Assembly (NCBI GenBank): GCA_051648405.1
Contig: JBOFFC010000185.1
Coordinates: 1 to 31,732, forward strand
Direction of reading: 5' to 3'
Source of the DNA: JBOFFC01 sp051648405
GTDB lineage: Bacteria; Planctomycetota; Planctomycetia; Pirellulales; Lacipirellulaceae
Length of the DNA stretch: 31,732 nucleotides
Shown here one piece after another: positions 1 through 6,433 of this stretch; the stretch's first letter is position 1, and every line of letters starts with the position of its first letter. The notes beneath the pieces were generated by a model. The model was not told the DNA's origin. It searched no databases and was given only the letters and a program-made list of their open reading frames with translations. The position numbers and the translations under genes were made by a program.

Positions 1-234
1 GACCCCGGGGGCGATCTCTCGGTAGCCCTGCCGTAGCCACTTCTCGGCCCCGCTCAGCGCCGTAGACGGATCAACAGGACCGTGGCTGCCAATGTCGCCC
101 CAGCCATGCGAAGGAGTGCGGTTCGCGGAACGGACACGAGCAAAACGGCCTGCTGGGCCACGGGTGATCCACCCTGACGACGCAAAGCCGATGGCCGAAG
201 GCGATCGACCCCCGGACCAAGTTGTGAGGCGCCT
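1..234 (-). pseudogene. Start-less gene fragment running off the left edge
   Basis: On the minus strand the frame whose last codon is at 1-3 stays open for 78 codons after an in-frame TAG (235-237) and continues past the window edge. It has no ATG, GTG or TTG codon. The last third reads like real protein (GWGDIGSHGPVDPSTAL, then EKWLRQGYREIAPGV), while the first third is less convincing. G/C at third positions is weaker than in the neighbouring genes. It could be the 5'-truncated remnant of a gene whose 3' end lies outside the window. From memory, the GWGDIGSHGP phrase resembles C-terminal segments of large secreted or RHS/polymorphic-toxin-like planctomycete proteins, but I cannot confirm this. 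It could also be chance. Confidence 0.3.
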
Positions 235-251
235 CTATGCGCGGCAGCGGC

Positions 252-2036
252 TCACTCCGGGTACCCTTCCCCCGTGTACTCCAGCCGCACCAGCAGCCAG
301 TACTCGTGCTGGTCGGGGCCGAAGTGGGCGAGCACCGGGGCCTCGTCCTGCGTGAGGTTGTAGAGGCCCGTCTCGAGGACAAACCGATCGCTCTCGCCGA
401 CGCGCAGGGCCACACGCTGCGTCTCGGGATCAACCCGCCCCTGGACCGTGCGGGCCTCGTCGGTCTCGCTGTTGTAGAACGTGCCGGCGACGATCCCGTC
501 GCGGTTCACGGCGAGCTGCACCGAGCGCGTCGGCTGCACCTCGTTCTTGTCGGCGACCACCGCGAACGTGCCGAGCGGCTTCCACTCGGAGGCTTCGGCC
601 TCTTGTTGCGAAGCGGGGGGAGCGACCGTCGCGAGCATCGCGGCGCTCGCGGCGAGGTCCTCGGCCGAGCCGACCACCTGGTTGTTCACGTAGAACCGGT
701 TCCCGCGGTAGTACGCGTTCCCCCCCGGACCGTAGTCGTAGTAGATCGGCTGCTGCCAGACGGGCATGTTGGTCGGGAACGTGAACCAGGAGCGGAAGTC
801 GGCGTAGACCGGTGCGACCCACCAGTAGTTCCAGCCGTGGTTGTGGTTGCAGTGGTGGTAGTGCCAACCGCCGACGTTGTGACCGTGGCTCTGCCACCAG
901 TTGTTGCCGTACCAGTTGTGGGCGTACGACCCGGCGTGCCAGTTGTGGCGGACTTGGCTCCCCCAGTAGCCCCAGCGCGCGACGCGGGTCGGGTGGTTGT
1001 CGAGCCAATTGCCCAGACCGTTGCCGGGGCGCACGACGATGTTGGTCCAGTTGTTGTTGACGTTGTTCCAGGTGTTGTTGCCGCCGATCCAAGTGGGGGG
1101 GCGGTAGATGCCGTTGTTACCCCAGTTGCCGTTCCCCCAGTTGCCGCCTCCCCAGTTCCCATTCCCCCAACTGCCGTTCCCCCAATCGGGACGCGACGGC
1201 CGCGAGGGTCCAACCGGACGCCCGGGGAGTGTCACCACTCCACCCCCCGGGAACCCGGGGCGGTTCGGCCGGCCGGGCAGGTTCGGGTTCAGGGGCCGAG
1301 TCGGTCGGCCCGGGCGGTTTGGGATCTCCGCCGGTAGCGTCACCGCACCGCCGGGGCCCATCGGGCGCGTCGGCCGGCTCGGGCGATTCGGCCGGTTCAT
1401 GCCGAGGTAGTCGCCATCCCCGGGACGACCGGGCAAAGGACGGGGCTTCACCCCGGGGCGGTTCAGGTCGCCCGGGAGCGTGCCGGGTCGGTTGGGGCGG
1501 TTCACGTTGCCGGGGAGCGTCGAGGGCCGACCGGGCCGATAGCCCGCACCGGGGAGCGCTACGCCGGGGAAGCTCCCTCCGCCGGGTAGGTTCCCCGCCC
1601 CCGCGCCACCTGGGTAGCCAGGTCGCTGGCCGGGGCGCGACACGGGCCGATTCCCCATGCCGGGGAAGTTCGGCGCCAGGCCACCCGACGGCGGGTTTCC
1701 TTGCGGCCGATTGGGCAACTGGCCCGGGGGTCTCTGAAGGTTTGGACGCTGAAGGTTTGGACGCTGAAGGTTCGGTTGCTGAAAGTTGGGTCGCTGAAAG
1801 TTCGGTTGCTGAAAGTTGGGTCGCTGCATCTGCGGGCGCTGCACGTTTGGCCTCGGCATCTGGGGTCGCGCCATCCCGCCACCACCGCTACCGCCGCCGC
1901 CCATCGCGGGGCGTGCCCCCCCCATTGGACGACCGGCGCCGCCACCCCCGCCACGGATCCCAACCGCATCGACCGACTCAGCGGCGAGCGCGAGCAGGAC
2001 GCACGCGGTCCAGCGGACACTGATTGTGCGAATCAT
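252..2036 (-). CDS. Secreted Pro/Asn/Trp/Gly-rich repeat protein, function unknown
   Basis: A 594-residue protein with an N-terminal signal peptide (hydrophobic to about residue 24). It is strongly zoned. A Gly/Met-rich stretch (25-60) is followed by pentapeptide repeats of the type RPNFQ/QPNFQ/RPNLQ (about 65-105), then a long Pro/Arg/Gly segment full of NRPGRP-like phrases (to about 285). Next come a Trp/Asn/Gly segment with repeated GNWGN units and a His-rich patch (HYHHCNHNHGW), and a more ordinary folded-looking C-terminal region (about 440-594). The start at 2036 is supported by AAGGA nine bases upstream. I recognise no catalytic domain. The composition suggests an extracellular or envelope structural protein; the His-rich patch could bind metal, but that is inference. 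It has its own promoter region and is not obviously in an operon. Confidence 0.8.
   Translation of the reverse strand: MIRTISVRWTACVLLALAAESVDAVGIRGGGGGAGRPMGGARPAMGGGGSGGGGMARPQMPRPNVQRPQMQRPNFQQPNFQRPNFQQPNLQRPNLQRPNLQRPPGQLPNRPQGNPPSGGLAPNFPGMGNRPVSRPGQRPGYPGGAGAGNLPGGGSFPGVALPGAGYRPGRPSTLPGNVNRPNRPGTLPGDLNRPGVKPRPLPGRPGDGDYLGMNRPNRPSRPTRPMGPGGAVTLPAEIPNRPGRPTRPLNPNLPGRPNRPGFPGGGVVTLPGRPVGPSRPSRPDWGNGSWGNGNWGGGNWGNGNWGNNGIYRPPTWIGGNNTWNNVNNNWTNIVVRPGNGLGNWLDNHPTRVARWGYWGSQVRHNWHAGSYAHNWYGNNWWQSHGHNVGGWHYHHCNHNHGWNYWWVAPVYADFRSWFTFPTNMPVWQQPIYYDYGPGGNAYYRGNRFYVNNQVVGSAEDLAASAAMLATVAPPASQQEAEASEWKPLGTFAVVADKNEVQPTRSVQLAVNRDGIVAGTFYNSETDEARTVQGRVDPETQRVALRVGESDRFVLETGLYNLTQDEAPVLAHFGPDQHEYWLLVRLEYTGEGYPE
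1734..1853. repeat. 15-bp tandem repeat inside the Pro/Asn-rich gene
   Basis: Eight consecutive 15-bp units each begin with CTG on the plus strand. Six are clean (CTGAAGGTTTGGACG, CTGAAAGTTGGGTCG and variants) and the last two (1824-1853) are degenerate. On the coding minus strand each unit encodes one five-residue repeat such as RPNFQ or QPNFQ. The period is a multiple of three, so gain or loss of units keeps the frame. Confidence 0.85.
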
Positions 2037-2114
2037 CGCCCCGTTCCTTGATCGAACTGCGTTGGTGGCCGGGGCATCGCGAACGCGGCCTGCCCCATCG
2101 TTGGGGTTGACCGA

Positions 2115-3056
2115 TCAGTCCTCGTCCGCGGCGGCCACACGCTTCATCCGCACCGGGGGGCTCGCCGGCAGCGGCTCACCCGCCACCTCGCGGCCGACGT
2201 TCTCGACCAGCAAGGTGTCGTCGTCGATCCGTGTGACGACCTGCGTCCCCGAGGCGGCGTCACCGGTCGCGAGGGTCTGCGACAGTCGGCCAATCCATTG
2301 CTCGCCGACGCGCGACCAATGCCCCTCGCCAAACGAGCCGTCGGCGTCGAACGTCCACGACCGGACCTGCCGCGAGCGCGGGTCCCAGCCGATGACCTGC
2401 GTCCCCTTGGTCGGCTCGCCCTCGACCGGCGTAACGGTGTACGAACGGATCAGGAAGTTGTCTCCCTCGCCCCAGCGGACGCTGGTCTCGACCTGCACCG
2501 CGGGGTCGGTGGACCCAGCGGGTTGCTCGTCGATCCACTCGCCGACGAGGAACGCGAGGTCCTCCAGGGCGTCGGTCGGCGACGCGACCGCCAGGGCGTG
2601 CTCGTTGACGCTCGCCAGCAGCCACTTGCCGTCGCGCTGGACGACGACCGCTGTGAAGGCCGAGAAGCCGGGGTCGGCGTCGCGACGCGTGACGCGCGTC
2701 TCGCCGTCGATGCACACGACCCCCGGCGCGACCACGCGCAGGCTGGTCAGGTCGCCCGCCAAGCTCAGGCCCGGCGACGCGGCGAACACCTCGGCGAAAC
2801 CCGCCTCGATCGCCTCGCGACCGGAGGTCGTTTCCGCCGACTCGTCGCTCGTCCACACGCCGTCCTCGGCCCACAGCGCGGCGACCTTGGCGGCGTCCCC
2901 CGAGTTGAACGCCGCTTCATAGGATCGCAGGAAGGCGATGACCTGCTGCTGAGCATCGGCCGTTGGTGGAGTCGGCGCCGCCGCTTCTTCGGCGAGGGCG
3001 CCGCTCGGCGCGAGCAACCCGGCACACAGCAGCGGAATGAATCGCAGTCGGCTCAT
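2115..3056 (-). CDS. Exported SnoaL/NTF2-like (SgcJ/EcaC-type) protein
   Basis: The frame is open from 3101, but the second Met (MSRLRF, at 3056) begins a clean signal peptide (RFIPLLCAGLLAPSGALA, cleavage before EEAAAP), so 313 residues is the better product. After the leader comes an NTF2-like fold of the SnoaL / SgcJ-EcaC type (about residues 35-145 of the mature reading), with the typical start IAFLRSYEAAFNSGDAAKVAALWAED and end of the form VVVQRDGKWLLASVNE. A second beta-rich domain follows (LAFLVGEWIDE ... GWDPRSRQVRSWTFDADGS ... MKRV), resembling DUF1579-like lipocalin folds. Such proteins are common in planctomycetes and are usually annotated only by fold; no substrate can be named. 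It is transcribed divergently from the formylglycine-generating enzyme. Confidence 0.85.
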   Translation of the reverse strand: MSRLRFIPLLCAGLLAPSGALAEEAAAPTPPTADAQQQVIAFLRSYEAAFNSGDAAKVAALWAEDGVWTSDESAETTSGREAIEAGFAEVFAASPGLSLAGDLTSLRVVAPGVVCIDGETRVTRRDADPGFSAFTAVVVQRDGKWLLASVNEHALAVASPTDALEDLAFLVGEWIDEQPAGSTDPAVQVETSVRWGEGDNFLIRSYTVTPVEGEPTKGTQVIGWDPRSRQVRSWTFDADGSFGEGHWSRVGEQWIGRLSQTLATGDAASGTQVVTRIDDDTLLVENVGREVAGEPLPASPPVRMKRVAAADED

Positions 3057-3308
3057 CGGACAACGCCTCGCACAGAGCAAGCGAAGGAAAAACGTCTCCA
3101 CGCACGTCGCGTGACGCGAGGACCAACGGCGCCCCGTTCCGAGAGAAGGGGGCGACGACGCAAGCCGCGACGGGCGCGATTGTACCGCCGGCCGATCACG
3201 CCTTGTACAGCCGGCGTGGCGGATTTCGATGAAATCGTCCGTCGCCTGCCGCCGGTCGCGGCGCTGCGATACGCTGGACGAGTCCCGGCCCTCCCTGCGC
3301 GAGTCGCA
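3057..3308. other. Divergent intergenic region (SnoaL-like / FGE)
   Basis: About 250 bases separate two divergent genes and should hold both promoters. On the minus strand TACAAT (3177-3182) is a good -10 hexamer but has no convincing -35 at 16-18 bases. Two TTGTAC hexamers lie in direct orientation on the plus strand near 3179-3210. I see no gene or stable RNA here; the open frames crossing it are low-complexity Arg-rich readings. Confidence 0.4.
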
Positions 3309-4367
3309 ATGCGCCCCCGTTTATCGCAGCCGATACGACACTTCGCTCGGGTGCTGGCGTGCGCCGCGGCTTCGCTCGTTGCGACCCCCTCGTGCGCCGG
3401 CGCCGACGAGACGCCCGAGGGGATGGTCTGGATCGCCGGGGGCGAGTTCACGATGGGATCGACCGGGGCGTTCGCCCGCCCCGACGAGGCGCCAACGCAC
3501 CGCGTGCGCGTGAGCGGCTTTTGGATCGACGGCACCGAGGTCACGAACCGCCAGTTCGCCCGCTTCGTCGCCGCCACCAAGCACGTGACGACGGCTGAGA
3601 AAGCGCCGACGCTCGACGAGATCATGGCCCAAGTCCCGGCCGGCACGGCGCCCCCCGACCCTTCGCTATTGGTCGCCGCGTCGCTCGTGTTCACGCCGAC
3701 CGACCGCCCCGTGCCGCTGGGAGACGTGTCGCAGTGGTGGGCGTGGACCCCCGGTGCGAGCTGGCGCCACCCGGAAGGGCCGGAGAGCAACCTCGAAGGG
3801 CGCGACGAGCACCCCGTGGTCCAGGTCTCGTGGGACGACGCGGTCGCCTACGCGACGTGGGCGGGCAAGCGCCTGCCCACCGAGGCCGAGTGGGAGCTCG
3901 CCGCCCGCGGCGGCCGCGAAGGGGACGACTACGCGTGGGGCGCCAAGGGGGTTTCCGACACCAAGCCGCAGTGCAACTACTGGCAAGGCCGCTTCCCGCA
4001 CCTGAACACCCGCGCCGACGGCTTCGCGCGCACCGCGCCGGTCGGCAAGTTCCCCACAAACGGTTACGGCCTCGCGGACATGGCTGGCAACGTTTGGGAA
4101 TGGACGGCCGACTGGTACCGCCCCGACGAGTACGGCCGGCGCACGGCGCAGCCGGGGGTCGTCAAAGACCCCAAAGGGCCCGACGAGCCGTTCGACCCTC
4201 GCCGCCCGGTGACTCCGCAGCGCGTGCAGCGCGGCGGGTCGTTCCTGTGCAACGACGCCTACTGCGCCAGCTACCGCCCGGCGGCCCGCATGCCGTGCGC
4301 CCCCGACACGGGGATGAGCCACGTGGGCTTCCGCTGCGTCCGCGACGGCGCGGAAGAAGCGGACTAG
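3309..4367 (+). CDS. Exported formylglycine-generating enzyme (SUMF1/FGE family)
   Basis: A 352-residue protein. The frame is open much further upstream, but only the Met at 3309 precedes a proper signal peptide (HFARVLACAAASLVATPSCAGA, cleavage before DETPEG). The mature part begins EGMVWIAGGEFTMGS, the hallmark of FGE-sulfatase domains, and continues through HPVVQVSWDDAVAYATWAGKRLPTEAEWELAARGG and MAGNVWEWTADW to GFRCVRD. It keeps both catalytic cysteines of true FGE, in the CxxxxC motif at C314 and C319 (RGGSFLCNDAYC). These match human SUMF1 C336/C341, which bind copper and oxidise the sulfatase active-site Cys to formylglycine. Many bacterial SUMF1-like paralogues lack them. Export suggests sulfatase activation outside the cytoplasm. 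No sulfatase gene is in the window. Confidence 0.92.
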   Translation: MRPRLSQPIRHFARVLACAAASLVATPSCAGADETPEGMVWIAGGEFTMGSTGAFARPDEAPTHRVRVSGFWIDGTEVTNRQFARFVAATKHVTTAEKAPTLDEIMAQVPAGTAPPDPSLLVAASLVFTPTDRPVPLGDVSQWWAWTPGASWRHPEGPESNLEGRDEHPVVQVSWDDAVAYATWAGKRLPTEAEWELAARGGREGDDYAWGAKGVSDTKPQCNYWQGRFPHLNTRADGFARTAPVGKFPTNGYGLADMAGNVWEWTADWYRPDEYGRRTAQPGVVKDPKGPDEPFDPRRPVTPQRVQRGGSFLCNDAYCASYRPAARMPCAPDTGMSHVGFRCVRDGAEEAD

Positions 4368-4421
4368 CGTCGCCCGTGCCGAACGGGCGAAAGCCATTGG
4401 GTCGCGCCCCCGAAACGCGAA

Positions 4422-4454
4422 CGCCCGGCGTCCGGGGAGGCCGGACGCCGGGCG
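4422..4454. terminator. Perfect 14-bp stem hairpin between convergent genes
   Basis: CGCCCGGCGTCCGG (4422-4435) pairs perfectly with 4441-4454 across a five-base GGAGG loop. It lies between the end of the FGE gene (4367) and the end of the convergent spondin PEP-CTERM gene (4480). A short T-run follows on the plus strand (AGTTTC), but there is no long U-tract. It most likely serves as a bidirectional terminator or mRNA 3' end. Confidence 0.75.
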
Positions 4455-4479
4455 AGTTTCGCGGGGACTTCTCAGGCGA

Positions 4480-5277
4480 CTACCGCGAGCGACGTGCAAC
4501 GGCCACCAGCGCCGACAACCCGGCGAGCACCGCGGTCGAGGGCTCGGGGATCGCCTCGAACGTGATGCGGTAGATCGGCGTCGAGGCCACGAGCTGCGAA
4601 TCGAACACGTAGCCCGCGCGGGTCAATTGACCGTTGAAGTCGGTCGCCAAGTCGAAGTCGAACTCGACGACGCCGTTCTCGTTCTCGCGCTGATCGTTCA
4701 CACCGTTCACCAGGAACGCCCCGTTCGCGGGGTTCTCGGTCTCCGAGCCAGCGTTCCAGATGTCACGCGCCCGCTGCTCGATGCTGGTGATCGCCAGCGT
4801 GCCGTCGGCGTTGAACAGCCGGTACTGCGTCGGCGAGTCGTTGCCGATGAAGTAGTCGGTGCTGGGAACGACCATCGACCCGAACGTGAAGAACGGGTTC
4901 TGGGTGTGGTTCACGTTGAACACGGCCGTCCCCGTCGCGCCGGGGAGCAGCGGGCCGGCCGGGTTCGGGACCACGGTCCCGAGCACCGCCGTGGGGTCGG
5001 CCGCCGCGAAGGCGGGGAACCACGTCGAACCCGAGCCCCCCTCGGCCACCGTGACGATCGGCGCGGTGGCGATGTCGGGGTTCCCCAACAGGAACGCCGC
5101 AGCCCCCTCGTTGAAGGTGTCGAAGGTGCCGTTGTTGAAGCCCAGACGCAGCGGGGCGAACGACACGCTGTTCGTCGGCGCAAGGTTCTGGACGGTCACG
5201 CGCACTTCTACGCCGTGCGCGTCGAGCGCGCCAAGTACCCCAGCTAGCAGGCACGTTGAGCGGATAGCGATCTTCAT
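4480..5277 (-). CDS. Spondin-domain secreted protein with PEP-CTERM anchor
   Basis: A 265-residue exported protein with a signal peptide at residues 1-22 (MKIAIRSTCLLAGVLGALDAHG). A spondin_N-like domain spans about 24-220 and begins VRVTVQNLAPTNSVSFAPLRLGFNNG, including the characteristic FDTFNEGAAA and the middle part around GTAVFNVN. The C-terminus is a complete PEP-CTERM signal: IPEPST at about 243, a short hydrophobic helix, and the basic end VARRSR. The family is sorted by exosortase to the cell surface; spondin_N domains are thought to act in extracellular or metal-dependent adhesion. A strong GAGGAGAG ribosome site sits just before ATG. The upstream region carries the same bipartite promoter as the adjacent ECF sigma operon, suggesting that sigma factor controls this gene. 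Confidence 0.88.
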   Translation of the reverse strand: MKIAIRSTCLLAGVLGALDAHGVEVRVTVQNLAPTNSVSFAPLRLGFNNGTFDTFNEGAAAFLLGNPDIATAPIVTVAEGGSGSTWFPAFAAADPTAVLGTVVPNPAGPLLPGATGTAVFNVNHTQNPFFTFGSMVVPSTDYFIGNDSPTQYRLFNADGTLAITSIEQRARDIWNAGSETENPANGAFLVNGVNDQRENENGVVEFDFDLATDFNGQLTRAGYVFDSQLVASTPIYRITFEAIPEPSTAVLAGLSALVAVARRSR

Positions 5278-5346
5278 GTTGTTCTCTCCTCGGATAACGA
5301 CCGGCCGCTTGAAGGCGCCACGTTCGGCGTTCTTCTGTTCCGAGCG

Positions 5347-5375
5347 TTAGTCGTTCGTCGAAGGGAACGATTACA
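5347..5375 (-). promoter_or_regulatory. Predicted ECF-sigma promoter of the spondin PEP-CTERM gene
   Basis: Read on the minus strand, TGTAATCG (5375-5368) is followed by exactly 14 bases and CGACTAA (5353-5347). The ATG lies 69 bases further on. The same two blocks with the same spacer length occur before the ECF sigma gene (6384-6356), and in both ATTC precedes the -35 block by two bases. A -35 containing TGTAA and a -10 beginning CGWC fit the general architecture of ECF-sigma promoters. Confidence 0.65.
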
Positions 5376-5424
5376 ACGAATCGCGTCGGGTCGCGAATCC
5401 GGTAGCACGGCAAGCGGGCGGAGC

Positions 5425-5694
5425 TCACAGCCGCGGCTGGCGGAGCTCGCGGCGGATCGCTTCGCGGCGTTCTTCGGAGAGCGTCGGCGGCGCGACTCCG
5501 GCGTTCGGGTCGGCCGCCATTTCGGCAAAGAAGCGTTGCATCCGCGCTAGCTGCTCGACGAACCGCCGGCACTTGCCGCACAGAAACAGGTGCACGTTGA
5601 GCGACCAGCGCTCGGCGCGCGACAGGCTGCGCTCGTGGCTCCCCGAGGCGAGCTTCGTTGCTTCTTCGCAGGTCATCAGCAAACGCGCCTTCAT
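5425..5694 (-). CDS. Soluble zinc-type (zf-HC2) anti-sigma factor
   Basis: An 89-residue protein starting at ATG 5694. That ATG overlaps the sigma factor's TGA as ATGA, so translation is probably coupled; a longer reading to 5757 would bury the start inside the sigma gene. It shows the zinc anti-sigma signature: C9 in MTCEEATKLAS, then H35, C39 and C42 (HLFLCGKC), i.e. HxxxCxxC. Members of this family bind and inhibit an ECF sigma factor, often releasing it when the zinc site is oxidised or otherwise altered. There is no membrane segment and no extra sensor domain. After residue 55 it is only a charged tail ending RREAIRRELRQPRL, so it should act in the cytoplasm. The partner is almost certainly the sigma factor encoded immediately upstream. 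Confidence 0.85.
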   Translation of the reverse strand: MKARLLMTCEEATKLASGSHERSLSRAERWSLNVHLFLCGKCRRFVEQLARMQRFFAEMAADPNAGVAPPTLSEERREAIRRELRQPRL

Positions 5695-6338
5695 GAGCGC
5701 CCTCGGGGCGAGGGCGTGGCGGGGGTCGAGGGTCCGAAGTACCTGTTCTCGAGGCACTGCCGCAGGAACACCCGCGCGCGGTGCAACCGCACGGCGAGGT
5801 TCTCGCGCGAGATGCCGAGGATCGCGCTCGCCTCGTTCGGAGAGGCGTCCCCCAAATCACGCAGAACGAACGCCTGCTGCAACAGCGGGGGGAGCTCCCC
5901 AACGCACCCTTGGGCGACGGCGTGCAGCTCGGCCGATTCGGCCGCGTCGCACGGGTCCCCACGCCAGCGGCGTGGCGCGGCGCTCCACGCGCCGCTCGCG
6001 CTGAACGGGGTCGGCGGCTCGGCCTCGATCGACGACGTGGCGACGGTCCGCCCCCGCTTGCGGTAGTGGTCGGCGACCTTCTTCCGCAGGATGCCCGTGA
6101 GCCAAGTCGCGAACTGCGAACGGCCATCGAACCGGTCGCGATACTTCCACGCCGTCAGCAGCGTCTCCTGCACCAGGTCCTCGGCGACCTCCCGGTCCCG
6201 GACGCGCCCCAGCGCGAACGCCAGCAGCGCGTCGCCGTAACGATCGACCCACGCGGCCGGATCGCCAACCGAAGGGACCTCGGCGGGGGGAGACAACGAC
6301 GTTCGACCGGCTTCGGGAGGGAGCGTAACCCGGCGCAC
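5691..6338 (-). CDS. ECF (sigma-70 family) RNA polymerase sigma factor
   Basis: A 215-residue ECF sigma factor with only regions 2 and 4. Region 2 covers roughly residues 30-95 (DLVQETLLTAWKYRDRF, then FATWLTGILRKKVADHYRKR). After a variable linker, region 4 covers about 148-195 (LLQQAFVLRDLGDASPNEASAILGISRENLAVRLHRARVFLRQCLE), with the helix-turn-helix that reads the -35 element. The start is a GTG at 6338; no ATG is available upstream of region 2. The start lies only about 17 bases after the predicted -10, so the leader would be very short. Its stop codon overlaps the start of the anti-sigma gene. The promoter motif in front of it recurs in front of the next gene downstream, which suggests autoregulation plus control of that gene. 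Confidence 0.92.
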   Translation of the reverse strand: MRRVTLPPEAGRTSLSPPAEVPSVGDPAAWVDRYGDALLAFALGRVRDREVAEDLVQETLLTAWKYRDRFDGRSQFATWLTGILRKKVADHYRKRGRTVATSSIEAEPPTPFSASGAWSAAPRRWRGDPCDAAESAELHAVAQGCVGELPPLLQQAFVLRDLGDASPNEASAILGISRENLAVRLHRARVFLRQCLENRYFGPSTPATPSPRGRS

Positions 6339-6355
6339 AACCCGGGACTTTCAGT

Positions 6356-6384
6356 TTAGTCGCTCTCCCGGGCCGGCGATTACA
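6356..6384 (-). promoter_or_regulatory. Predicted autoregulatory ECF promoter of the sigma/anti-sigma operon
   Basis: On the minus strand TGTAATCG (6384-6377), 14 spacer bases and CGACTAA (6362-6356) precede the GTG start at 6338. Both blocks and the spacer length are identical to those upstream of the spondin PEP-CTERM gene, while the spacer sequence itself is unrelated (4 of 14 bases match). A CCCGGGA/TCCCGGG inverted repeat (6341-6347 and 6366-6372) flanks the -10 block. Confidence 0.65.
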
Positions 6385-6433
6385 CGGAATTCGGCGAAAA
6401 CTTGCTGGAGCGTGACGCGAGCGGGGGCCCGGC

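Noticed and set aside
237..1337. Long plus-strand open frame opposite the Pro/Asn-rich gene
   Set aside because: Val/Arg/Pro-rich antisense reading created by GC-rich codons of the real minus-strand gene; no domain or signal peptide.
2298..3308. N-terminal extension of the FGE frame
   Set aside because: It is antisense to the SnoaL-like gene and would bury the signal peptide; start 3309 is preferred.
4763..6127. 454-residue minus-strand frame crossing the sigma and anti-sigma genes
   Set aside because: Out-of-frame Arg-rich reading; the sigma, anti-sigma and spondin genes in other frames have clear motifs.
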